Source of the DNA: Hyphomicrobiales bacterium
Lineage (GTDB): Bacteria > Pseudomonadota > Alphaproteobacteria > Rhizobiales > Aestuariivirgaceae
Direction of reading: 5' to 3'
NCBI GenBank assembly: GCA_025362535.1
Contig: JANYGE010000205.1
Location: forward strand, 1 to 12,844
DNA length: 12,844 nucleotides
Below are positions 1 to 6,409 of this stretch, one piece after another (positions within the stretch are counted from its first letter, which is position 1; each line of letters begins with the position of its first letter). The notes below the pieces were generated by a model. That model saw only the letters and a program-made list of their open reading frames with translations. It made no database searches and was not told where the DNA came from. A program made the position numbers and the translations under genes.

Positions 1-503
1 ACTTCAGATTTCAATTTCTGAAACTCTTCGTCATCCAAGGCCCCAGAAGCCTTCAGTGATGCAAGTTTTTCCAAGTGCTCCACAGCCGCTGAAGATGACA
101 TGTTAACAGCTTTAGGAAGCACTTGAGGAGCTGTAGGTGCAGAACTACCATCAAAAGCAGGTCCAAACCGGTTGGGGCCTTTGGTTGAAGAAGTGCAATA
201 GAAGACCAACAATACAATTGCGCCAAGTGGAACTAGATTGATCAGCTCCCACCAACCTGACTTATCAATGTCGTGAAGCCTTCGGGCTTGAATAGCAAAG
301 GTAGGGATCAAGTGGGCAGTCCACGTTATAGCTGTGAGAACTCCAACATCCTTACTAGTGACAGGAAGCCCCAAACTGTCATCGAGAATAATGGCTATGA
401 TTCCTAATATGAATAGACTGAGAAAATAGAACCAGAATTGTGATCTGGTAGCCCGTCCATTGAAATTTCCATAATTTTTCATGGCATTAAAATAGGCATT
501 CAT
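1..503 (-). CDS. DUF805 membrane protein with C-terminal SHOCT domain (3' end cut by window edge)
   Basis: Reading from the ATG at 503 down to the window edge gives 167 codons with no stop, so the C-terminus is missing. The N-terminus carries the DUF805 opening (FNGRATRSQFWFYFLSLF), followed by hydrophobic segments near residues 24-36, 52-64 and 87-101. The RRLHDIDKSGWWELI motif and the later KGPNRFGP motif are also typical of DUF805. After a Pro/Ala/Ser-rich linker comes a SHOCT-like helix (LEKLASLKASGALDDEEF), which is normally the end of such proteins, so few residues should be missing. DUF805 proteins are small inner-membrane proteins of unknown function; SHOCT is a short domain often attached to membrane proteins. 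A possible ribosome site (complement of 514-520, CAAGGGG) lies 10 bases before the ATG. The gene is AT-rich compared with the genes to the right. It is divergent from the XRE gene. Confidence 0.85.
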   Translation of the reverse strand, partial: MNAYFNAMKNYGNFNGRATRSQFWFYFLSLFILGIIAIILDDSLGLPVTSKDVGVLTAITWTAHLIPTFAIQARRLHDIDKSGWWELINLVPLGAIVLLVFYCTSSTKGPNRFGPAFDGSSAPTAPQVLPKAVNMSSSAAVEHLEKLASLKASGALDDEEFQKLKSE

Positions 504-560
504 TATGTGTCGTCCCCTTGTCGTGCTGATTTGCTGAAAATGATCAATTTCGGCTTACCG

Positions 561-578
561 TCTTGTCATGGCACAAGA
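561..578. promoter_or_regulatory. Candidate operator palindrome in the DUF805/XRE divergent gap
   Basis: TCTTGT (561-566) and its exact inverse ACAAGA (573-578) are separated by 6 bases. The site is 59 bases upstream of the XRE ATG and 58 bases upstream of the DUF805 ATG. Small XRE repressors commonly bind such palindromes in their own divergent promoter, so autoregulation is a reasonable inference. A 6-bp arm can arise by chance, so the call is weak. No clear -35/-10 pair was recognised around it. Confidence 0.3.
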
Positions 579-636
579 TAAATAGAGGATCAACAGTCCG
601 TGTATTAAAATAACCTTTGATGGCCAGTTGGCCGCC

Positions 637-897
637 ATGAACACAAAGCAATTGATCGGTTGGAATCTACGGCGGGTCAGAGTTTCGCAAGATATTTCGC
701 AGGAACGTTTGGCATTGGAAGCTATGATCGACCGGGCCTATGTCGGCAGAGTCGAGCGTGGCTTGGAGAATGTTACGGTTTCGACTTTGGAAGCGTTGAC
801 GCGGGTTCTGAAAGTTCCGGTATCAGAGCTCTTCGTTGTGCCGCTGAAGGCAACGCGCATTCCTGGATTGAAAGCGGGTCGCAAGGCAAAAAAATGA
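637..897 (+). CDS. Small XRE-family (Cro/C1-type) helix-turn-helix regulator
   Basis: An 86-residue single-domain DNA-binding protein. The five-helix XRE fold fills residues 5-65: an opening helix (LIGWNLRRVRVSQ), then SQERLALEAMIDRAYVGRVERG as the helix-turn-helix with its recognition helix around residues 31-40, then VTVSTLEALTRVLKVP and SELF. The signature IDRAYVGRVERGLENVT resembles the stand-alone regulators common in Alphaproteobacteria and, more distantly, restriction-modification controller proteins. No methylase or nuclease gene is adjacent here. The tail is basic (KAGRKAKK). I chose the ATG at 637; an in-frame TTG at 628 would add three residues. No good Shine-Dalgarno site precedes either start. 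A tiny out-of-frame reading frame (620-640, MASWPP) ends across the ATG, and the short palindrome GGCCA-GT-TGGCC (622-633) lies just before it. Targets are unknown. Confidence 0.85.
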   Translation: MNTKQLIGWNLRRVRVSQDISQERLALEAMIDRAYVGRVERGLENVTVSTLEALTRVLKVPVSELFVVPLKATRIPGLKAGRKAKK

Positions 898-1014
898 ATG
901 AGTTCTGGCTTCTTTTGGCGAGTATTAGAAGTGTACAAGCCACGGAAAAAATCAGTATCGCTAGCTAAAGCTTTTTCTTCTGTGGGGCAGATTGTGGGAC
1001 TGATGAAATCATAA
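898..1014 (+). CDS. Possible 38-residue small protein directly after the XRE gene
   Basis: An ATG begins the base after the XRE stop codon (TGA at 895-897, ATG at 898-900), and the frame stays open for 38 codons to a TAA at 1012. The product would start MSSGFFWRVLEVYKPRKKS and end in a short hydrophobic stretch (FSSVGQIVGLM). It is basic, with no domain I recognise. The abutting TGAATG arrangement would allow translational coupling with the repressor. A frame of this length is easily random, and nothing else supports it. Confidence 0.2.
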   Translation: MSSGFFWRVLEVYKPRKKSVSLAKAFSSVGQIVGLMKS

Positions 1015-1056
1015 ATCCATTTTATTTAATGAATTTAATAATTTAAACAAATAAAA

Positions 1057-1146
1057 TGGCGGAAGAAGAGGGATTCGAACCCTCGGTACGCTTTCACGTA
1101 CGCACGCGTTCCAGGCGTGTGCCTTAAACCACTCGGCCATCCTTCC
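1057..1146 (-). tRNA. tRNA-Ser(GGA)
   Basis: The complement folds as a 90-nt class II tRNA. The acceptor stem is GGAAGGA paired with TTCTTCC (one G-U), with discriminator G and an encoded CCA (complement of 1057-1059). The D arm is TGGCCGAGTGGTTTAAGGC. The anticodon stem CACGC/GCGTG encloses loop CTGGAAC, giving anticodon GGA (complement of 1110-1112), which reads UCC and UCU codons. The long variable arm (CGTACG...GCGTAC) and the T arm GAGGG-TTCGAAT-CCCTC are typical of serine tRNAs. The 3' side (1015-1056) is extremely AT-rich and shows no strong hairpin terminator. Confidence 0.97.
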
Positions 1147-1234
1147 GCATTTGAAGGCTGCTTCCCCGCTGGAACTCTAATTGTGGGGCGCAAGTGGGGC
1201 TGGACTATACGACTGCACCTCTCTTTTCAAGCAC

Positions 1235-1255
1235 TTGTGCATAATTATTGCAAAG
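1235..1255. promoter_or_regulatory. Candidate promoter -10 and operator of the marR-like gene
   Basis: An 8-bp perfect palindrome ATAATTAT (1241-1248) is flanked by TGC on both sides (1238-1240 and 1249-1251), making an AT-rich, roughly symmetric site of the kind MarR proteins bind. CATAAT at 1240-1245 also resembles a -10 box and would place the transcript start about 30 bases before the ATG at 1284. No convincing -35 box was found. Autorepression is the usual MarR pattern, but here it is only inferred. Confidence 0.3.
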
Positions 1256-1283
1256 TTCTCGCGAGGCGTGGCAAGTTGATGTG

Positions 1284-1871
1284 ATGGGTAAGAAATCAAA
1301 AGCCGCGAGCAGTTTAGGGGCCGCAGGAATGACCTGTGACCAATTGGAGCGTTTGGCCAGGCTTATCCGCTCGGCTGGCCACAGCACCGGGCTGCATCCC
1401 GTGCAGTGGGAGGCTTTACGCTATTTGGCGCGGGCCAATCGATTTTCCAATTCGCCCGGCGCCCTTGCCAAATATCTCGGGGCGACCAAAGGCACGGTTT
1501 CGCAGACGGTTTTGGCCTTGGTCAAAAAAAATTTGGTGAACAAAAGCGCGCGCCTTGCTGATTCGCGTTCGGTTGCGTTGACACTCACTGAACAGGGCAC
1601 AAATGTTTTGAGTGATGATCCGTTGCAACACTTGGAAAAATCAATTGCGGCCCTCAATGACAAAACCCAGAAGCGGTTTTCTAAAGGTGTGGCTGAAATC
1701 CTCCAAGGTGAATATTCGCGGCAGAATGAACCAAGCTTTGGGGTTTGCACGTCTTGCCGCTTCTATCGTGATGGGGGTTCTTCTGATTCTGATTATTGCA
1801 TGCAGCTTAAAGTCGATCTGAAATCAGAAGAGATCAAATTGATTTGTGTTGAGCACGTTCACGCAAATTAA
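1284..1871 (+). CDS. MarR-family winged-helix regulator with C-terminal Cys4-His cluster
   Basis: A 195-residue transcription factor. Residues 18-60 form the N-terminal helices (QLERLARLIRSAG...HPVQWEALRYLARA), residues 61-83 the helix-turn-helix (LAKYLGATKGTVSQTVLALVKK), and SARLADSRSVALTLTEQG is the wing. The C-terminal 45 residues carry C155-x2-C158, C172, C188 and H191, spaced like a zinc-binding or redox module; related alphaproteobacterial MarR proteins often end this way. I chose the ATG at 1284. A TTG at 1248 would add 12 residues but lies inside the proposed promoter and operator. No strong Shine-Dalgarno site is visible. The last 38 bp overlap, tail to tail, the end of the ATP-grasp gene on the other strand. 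The ligand and regulon are unknown; the adjacent glycan genes are possible targets. Confidence 0.9.
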   Translation: MGKKSKAASSLGAAGMTCDQLERLARLIRSAGHSTGLHPVQWEALRYLARANRFSNSPGALAKYLGATKGTVSQTVLALVKKNLVNKSARLADSRSVALTLTEQGTNVLSDDPLQHLEKSIAALNDKTQKRFSKGVAEILQGEYSRQNEPSFGVCTSCRFYRDGGSSDSDYCMQLKVDLKSEEIKLICVEHVHAN

Positions 1872-3153
1872 ACATTACAAGTTCGGCAACACGCTGATCG
1901 CCAATGGGGCCTCTTTCAACGCGCTGATGAATGTCAAGATCAGGCCTGCCATTGCCTTCAATAATCATGGGGCCATCTTTTAGCATCGCCACATCCCAGC
2001 CCACCATAATGCGCTGCGGGAAGGCCCTATGCGCGGCGCGGGCCAATTCAAGAACGGTTGGCCAATCTGGCAAGATGCGGTCTTTAAAACGCACGCCACT
2101 GACCGGATGAATTTCGCGCCATCCCATTGTGGGTTTAATTCCAATATCTGAGGCTTCGCCAATTTTACCTGTGGCCATGTCTACCGCAGTGGCCAATCCA
2201 CCCTGATGGAAATTATCGACAACTGAGTTGGAGCCAATGGCCATGCGAAAGGCTGTATTGGTCACCTCTGGTTCGCCCTGTTCATTGCGAATAGTAAAAA
2301 CACGCACGGTTGAGAGCGCATCATTGCTGATGTCAGCCAGTGCGGGATGATTGACGAGGCGCGGCTGGATGATGAAATCATCTTTTAGAGATTGCTGCAG
2401 AAGTATAGTGAGCAGTTCGGCGCGAGCGAATGTGATGCCCGCACTGTTGCGGTATGTACCGCTGCCCATAAAATCATAACGCTCGGCATTATGGCCACCA
2501 TTGCCTTGGCGTGGCTTAACGAAAAGGTCGCAATCTGGAAGTTCTGTCGTGCTGCTAAGGGCAAGCTTAATCTCGCCTTCGGAGAGATAGAGGAACACCG
2601 GAACCGCTTTTACATTATGCTTTAACATATGGGCGGCAAACCACACTTTATCGGCCATATGATCAGCATTTTCGGGGGGTTGCAGAAGTTCAAATGCGGG
2701 GCCAATGGTTTCGTGGGCGAGCAAATAAAATGGGGCCAGTTTGGCGCGTTCAGGCAAGTAAAGCTCAAACATATAAAACCAAAAAGGTGCAATCGAATAG
2801 CGCCATGCCATATCGAATTGACGTAGAATCTGCTGCCAAATTGAAATGCCAGTGCGCTTTGAAATCTCTCGGCCATTCCATTTGATGAAAATGATAATTG
2901 CCACCAGCAACGCAAAGGGCCAAATCAAAATAGTGAGAGCAGCACGCAGAGGGCCATAAGGCCAGCGCCAGAAGCTGCGGCCATGATAGTCATGCAGAAA
3001 TTGCACTGCGTTTCTAGGTTCGCGATTTTTCTGCAAGGCCCAACGCAAGGCCATAGGCATGCCGACCAGATCATAGATCCAGAATTCAGCATGGTCTAAA
3101 AACCATTTCTTGGATTTACCATAGGCCAGGACGAGTGATTTCTTGAAGCTCAT
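1834..3153 (-). CDS. Sugar-transfer-associated ATP-grasp enzyme
   Basis: A 439-residue protein matching the ATPgrasp_ST type (Pfam PF14397, from memory of the family). ATP-grasp enzymes join a carboxylate to an amine or similar group using ATP; the substrate of this subfamily is not established. A hydrophobic segment at residues 68-91 (ALTILIWPFALLVAIIIF) suggests a membrane anchor in the N-terminal part. The ATP-grasp motifs follow: LFVKPRQGNGG at 210-220 (K213, nucleotide contact), STVRVFT at 281-287, DNFHQGG at 313-319, and VGWDVA...IIEGNGRPDLD with likely metal ligands D387, E399 and N401. I chose the ATG at 3153, 7 bases after the ELM1-A stop and preceded by GAGAGC. The frame is open further upstream to 3294, but that part lies inside ELM1-A and has no family features. 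It is cotranscribed with ELM1-A. Confidence 0.88.
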   Translation of the reverse strand: MSFKKSLVLAYGKSKKWFLDHAEFWIYDLVGMPMALRWALQKNREPRNAVQFLHDYHGRSFWRWPYGPLRAALTILIWPFALLVAIIIFIKWNGREISKRTGISIWQQILRQFDMAWRYSIAPFWFYMFELYLPERAKLAPFYLLAHETIGPAFELLQPPENADHMADKVWFAAHMLKHNVKAVPVFLYLSEGEIKLALSSTTELPDCDLFVKPRQGNGGHNAERYDFMGSGTYRNSAGITFARAELLTILLQQSLKDDFIIQPRLVNHPALADISNDALSTVRVFTIRNEQGEPEVTNTAFRMAIGSNSVVDNFHQGGLATAVDMATGKIGEASDIGIKPTMGWREIHPVSGVRFKDRILPDWPTVLELARAAHRAFPQRIMVGWDVAMLKDGPMIIEGNGRPDLDIHQRVERGPIGDQRVAELVMFNLRERAQHKSI

Positions 3154-3160
3154 GCTGCTC

Positions 3161-4219
3161 TCATATTTCAAACAAGGCTTTAATACGAGAGGTTGCTTTT
3201 TCGAGTGCGGTGACTTGTGCTCTGGAATTTTGCGTGAGAGCAGCATCTCCCATCCAAGAGGCTTGGCCGGAGGACAGCAATTGTCGGTGAACAATGCGCA
3301 AATCGCGTGACCAGCGCGCCGGAGCCAAACGCATGGCGATGCGGAAAATAGTGGCGCTGAGGTTACGCCCGCGCCAATTTATTTTTTGGTTTGGATCGCG
3401 CATGGCGAAGGAGCCGGATTCAGTGTCAAACATCTGCACCGGTTTTCCAGTGGCGCAGGCTTCAGACAGCATCGAGATGCTATCTGCTGTAACGATGAAC
3501 TGATCAGCCAGAGCCAGAAATCCAAAGAAAGGATTCTCAGAATCATTGCGGCGCCAGCCATGAAAATAATGCGGAGAGGTTATAGCATTTTGCAATGCTA
3601 TCGCTGTCAACTCTGGGGTGCGGGCGCTGGTGGTGATCAGCAATGATCCATCCTTGGTTTGAGCCTGCTGGGCAAGGCGCTTGGCGGCTTCAGTATTGAA
3701 ACTATAGGGGCCACTTGCTCCACCGACCAGAACAGCAGTCCATGGCCGTGGCAAATGTTTGAGTTTCGGTTCCCAATGGGCCGCAGCCGCACGCAGTTTT
3801 TCAGGAATAACCTTGTGCAGGGGCAAATCAATGTGCAGCACATTGGCAACGTCCGGCAATTGATATTGCGGCGTGGTAATCACCAGATCAAAATTTGCGA
3901 GCTTGGCCCAAGGGGTGCCCAAATAAACCAAACGAACCTTATTATTGCTATGTTTTTTGATCCACAGCGCTGCTGGTTCAGTGGGTTGGCCTGCGCCTAA
4001 AATCAGATCAGGATAGGGCTGTGCCAGTTCGGCGCGGGCTTGTGCTGTCAGGCCATTGAGAGAGCTTGGCATAAATCGGCTGAATATCTGTGAAGGTCTA
4101 TATGACAAGTTTTTGACATCGAAGGGCCAGCCCAGATTTTCAGCCAAAGCCATAAGCTGGGTGTTGTCACCTGTGTGTGGGCTGGCGAGGAGCCATATTT
4201 TTGGGCGGTTTTTATGCAT
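3161..4219 (-). CDS. ELM1-like (DUF1022) protein A, probable GT-B-fold protein
   Basis: A 352-residue protein of the family named after plant mitochondrial fission protein ELM1 (Pfam PF06258); bacterial members are thought to have a glycosyltransferase-like GT-B fold. The N-terminal motif KIWLLASPHTGDNTQLMALA (GDNTQ at 17-21) is the family hallmark. PDLILGAG (70-77), ITTPQYQLP (114-122), VLVGGASGPYSF (163-174) and the nucleotide-binding-like ENPFFGFLALAD...VTADSISMLSEA...GKPVQMF follow in family order. I chose the ATG at 4219 because the family motif starts just after it; a TTG at 4261 would overlap the promoter palindrome. The gene is followed after 7 bp by the ATP-grasp gene and is divergent from the GT operon, whose last gene is a paralogue. 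Role inferred: sugar transfer or accessory function in surface glycan assembly, not organelle fission. Confidence 0.88.
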   Translation of the reverse strand: MHKNRPKIWLLASPHTGDNTQLMALAENLGWPFDVKNLSYRPSQIFSRFMPSSLNGLTAQARAELAQPYPDLILGAGQPTEPAALWIKKHSNNKVRLVYLGTPWAKLANFDLVITTPQYQLPDVANVLHIDLPLHKVIPEKLRAAAAHWEPKLKHLPRPWTAVLVGGASGPYSFNTEAAKRLAQQAQTKDGSLLITTSARTPELTAIALQNAITSPHYFHGWRRNDSENPFFGFLALADQFIVTADSISMLSEACATGKPVQMFDTESGSFAMRDPNQKINWRGRNLSATIFRIAMRLAPARWSRDLRIVHRQLLSSGQASWMGDAALTQNSRAQVTALEKATSRIKALFEI

Positions 4220-4252
4220 GGTTCTCAGCGCCTTGTAACAGGAGTTTGACCA

Positions 4253-4283
4253 AATATACAAATTCCCTGTTGGGAATTTTCAG
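4253..4283 (-). promoter_or_regulatory. Candidate promoter of the ELM1-A/ATP-grasp arm
   Basis: On the minus strand a -10-like TATATT (complement of 4253-4258) is preceded at 19 bp by CTGAAA (complement of 4278-4283), a poor -35 match. The spacer holds almost the whole palindrome described separately. This would put the transcript start about 27 bases before the ELM1-A ATG at 4219. A 19-bp spacer filled by a palindrome is the arrangement of MerR-activated promoters, but no merR gene is visible here. The elements are weak matches. Confidence 0.25.
4260..4279. promoter_or_regulatory. Perfect palindrome (8-bp arms) in the divergent GT intergenic gap
   Basis: AAATTCCC (4260-4267) and GGGAATTT (4272-4279) are exact inverse repeats around the 4-base centre TGTT. 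The site lies between the divergent ELM1-A and GT8-like genes, 41 bp from the former start and 47 bp from the latter. That position suits an operator controlling both arms. It has no adjacent T-run and lies upstream of both genes, so a terminator is unlikely. The binding protein is unknown; the nearby MarR-like and XRE-like regulators are candidates only by proximity. Confidence 0.5.
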
Positions 4284-4325
4284 CACACATGGTAAAGGCG
4301 GGCCACAACAAAACATGGATACATT

Positions 4326-5249
4326 ATGGCTATCAAGCAGAAGGTCACCTCTAAAAAACCACATATTTTTATTCAGACCAACGCCAAGCAGGAAGTCGGT
4401 GCAATTGTCTCAGCGCATTCAATGATGCGCAATTCTGCTTATGCTGATAAGTTTGATGTGAGCGTGATGCACAAAGAGGATTATCCCTATTTTCAAGCCC
4501 GCGAAGGCCAAACCTATATGCGCCATGGCTCAAAGCGGCTCTGGTTAAATGATGATTTGCAGTCCTTCACGATCACTCGGTTTTTGCCACCACAGCTTAT
4601 GGGCTATGAAGGCAAAGCCATGGTGGTGGATCCTGATGTGTTCGCAGTTGCTGATGTGTGGGAACTTCTGAACCGCGATATGGGTGGCAAGGCCATTATG
4701 TGTCGGGGTTCAAAATTTAAGAATGGGGCTTTTGCAACTTCGGTCATGTTGCTTGATTGCGCCAAGCTAAAGCATTGGGATGTTGAAAAAGGTTTCAACG
4801 AATTGTTTGAAGGCAAGCGGGACTATCACAATTGGATGTCGCTCTTGATGGAAGACCGTGAAACCATTGGCACGTTTGAAAATGAGTGGAATGATTTTGA
4901 CAAGCTCACGCCAGAAACCCGCATGATTCATAACACGCATCGCCGCACCCAACCTTGGAAGACCGGTCTTCGGGTTGACTATACGCCAACTGAGTTTGTG
5001 CCGGTGATTGGCCAGATTATGAAGCTGCGCCGCGTCATGTTTGGTGAACATGCCTTCCTCGGGAGGTATCGCCAACACCCTGATGTGAACCAAGAGAATT
5101 TATTCTTTGGCTTGCTCAAGGAATGTTTGGATCAAGGCAAGGTGACGGAAGCCAAGATCAGAGAGTGCATGGCCAAGAACTATGTGCGCCACGATGCGCT
5201 TGAGGTTATGGCACGGGTGCCGAAGTTGAAAGAGGTTAAGGCCGCGTGA
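4326..5249 (+). CDS. Putative GT8-like (GT-A fold) glycosyltransferase
   Basis: A 307-residue protein that looks like a cytoplasmic sugar-nucleotide-dependent transferase. It begins with a GT-A-like strand (PHIFIQTNA, 12-20). A DxD-type metal and sugar-nucleotide motif sits at 102-104 (MVVDPDVFAVADVWELL), followed by an acceptor-side region NGAFATSVMLLDC (133-145). HRRTQPWKTG at 205-214 resembles the GT8 HxxGxxKPW pyrophosphate-binding motif, which is the main reason for the call. There is no signal peptide or membrane segment. The start ATG at 4326 has no clear Shine-Dalgarno site. The stop codon overlaps the GTG of the GT4 gene (GTGA), so the two are probably translationally coupled. Donor and acceptor cannot be inferred. 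The family assignment rests on motifs only and needs profile confirmation. Confidence 0.72.
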   Translation: MAIKQKVTSKKPHIFIQTNAKQEVGAIVSAHSMMRNSAYADKFDVSVMHKEDYPYFQAREGQTYMRHGSKRLWLNDDLQSFTITRFLPPQLMGYEGKAMVVDPDVFAVADVWELLNRDMGGKAIMCRGSKFKNGAFATSVMLLDCAKLKHWDVEKGFNELFEGKRDYHNWMSLLMEDRETIGTFENEWNDFDKLTPETRMIHNTHRRTQPWKTGLRVDYTPTEFVPVIGQIMKLRRVMFGEHAFLGRYRQHPDVNQENLFFGLLKECLDQGKVTEAKIRECMAKNYVRHDALEVMARVPKLKEVKAA

Positions 5250-6409
5250 GTGATGGCGCTGCCAAACCTCTGCGGATTGCGCTGTTCACCGGCAACTATA
5301 ACTACATCAAAGATGGGGTTGCCCTGACGCTCAATCGTTTGGTGGCTTATTTCGAAAAGAATAATATTCCGGTTTTGATATTTTCACCAACAGCGGCGGA
5401 GCCTGCATTTCAGTCGGTGGGCGAGGTGGTTTCGGTTCCGTCTTTGGCAATTCCATTTCGGTCTGAATATCGCATTGCCTTGGGGCTGCCAAAAGCAGCG
5501 CGGGCGAGGCTTCTTGAATTTGCTCCCACGCTCATTCACATCGCGGTGCCGGATCGCTTGGGCTATCAGGCTTTGCAGCAGGCGGAGGCGTGGAAGCTTC
5601 CGGTGGTTGCAACGTTTCACACGCGCTATGATACCTATCTGAAATTCTATGGCTTTGGGTTTTTAGAAAAATTCGCGCGCAATTATTTTCGAAACTTCTA
5701 TGCGCGCTGTAAAATGGTTTACCCGCCGTCGCAATCAATGGTGGATGCGTTGCGGGCTGATGGCATTGCCGAACATATGGAGGTGTTTGGGCGCGGCGTT
5801 GATAGCGAATTGTTTTCACCCAAGCGGCGCTCACTTGAATGGCGGCGCAAGAACGGGATTGCCGATGATGATGTTGTCGTCAGTTTTGTCAGCCGCTTGG
5901 TGAAAGAAAAAAATACTGATTTGATGGCGCGCTGCTTTCAAAGACTGCGTGAGCATGGTGTCAAGTTTCGCCCACTTATCGTGGGGCTTGGGCCTGAACA
6001 AAAAAATCTTCGCTTAGCAATCCCCGATGCTGTTTTTGCAGGCTTCATGCAGGGCGAAGATTTGGCTGTTGCTTATGCCTCATCGGATATTTTCTTTTTT
6101 GCGTCTGAAAGCGAAACATTTGGCAATGTCACTTTGGAAGCCATGGCTTCCGGCCTTCCCGCACTTGTTGCAGATGCGACAGGCAGTAGGTCTATTGTTG
6201 AAGATGGGAAAAATGGCTTTGTGCAAAATGCCCGCGATGAAATGGGTTTTGATCACCACTTAACGCGTCTCATCGAAGATCGGGCTTTGCGGCAGGCAAT
6301 GTCAAAGGCGGCGCGGGAGCGGGCGCTGGCATTTAACTGGGATGCGATTTTGGCCAAGTTGGTTGCCAGTTTTCGTGCCATTTCTGATCAGTATAATTCC
6401 GCAAAATGA
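5246..6409 (+). CDS. GT4-family glycosyltransferase (mannosyl/SQD2-like)
   Basis: A 387-residue GT-B enzyme with two Rossmann-like halves. The N-terminal half opens with RIALFTGNYNYIKDGVALTL (10-29), a variant of the GT4 start seen in GDP-mannose-dependent alpha-mannosyltransferases and SQD2/SqdX sulfoquinovosyltransferases, and includes FHTRYDTYLKFYG (124-136). The C-terminal half has FGRGVDSELFSP (181-192), the SRLVKEKN donor site (R217, K222) and the EX7E motif ESETFGNVTLE (E290 and E298), followed by AMASGLPALV. Family members transfer a sugar from a nucleotide donor to a lipid or glycan on the inner membrane; the donor here is unknown. The GTG start overlaps the preceding stop by 4 bp, and the stop overlaps the ATG of ELM1-B by 4 bp, so the three genes form one operon. 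Confidence 0.9.
   Translation: MSDGAAKPLRIALFTGNYNYIKDGVALTLNRLVAYFEKNNIPVLIFSPTAAEPAFQSVGEVVSVPSLAIPFRSEYRIALGLPKAARARLLEFAPTLIHIAVPDRLGYQALQQAEAWKLPVVATFHTRYDTYLKFYGFGFLEKFARNYFRNFYARCKMVYPPSQSMVDALRADGIAEHMEVFGRGVDSELFSPKRRSLEWRRKNGIADDDVVVSFVSRLVKEKNTDLMARCFQRLREHGVKFRPLIVGLGPEQKNLRLAIPDAVFAGFMQGEDLAVAYASSDIFFFASESETFGNVTLEAMASGLPALVADATGSRSIVEDGKNGFVQNARDEMGFDHHLTRLIEDRALRQAMSKAARERALAFNWDAILAKLVASFRAISDQYNSAK

Noticed and set aside
3154..3294. N-terminal extension of the ATP-grasp frame up to 3294
   Set aside because: It lies within the conserved ELM1-A coding region in another frame; the ATG at 3153 follows the ELM1-A stop by 7 bases and starts the family-like part.
3161..4219. A eukaryotic-style organelle-fission function for the ELM1-like proteins
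   Set aside because: The name comes from a plant homologue. Bacterial context with glycosyltransferases and a GT-B-like motif order points to sugar chemistry.
4177..4425. Plus-strand frame of 82 codons across the divergent gap
   Set aside because: It overlaps the start of both ELM1-A and the GT8-like gene, and its product has no recognisable features.
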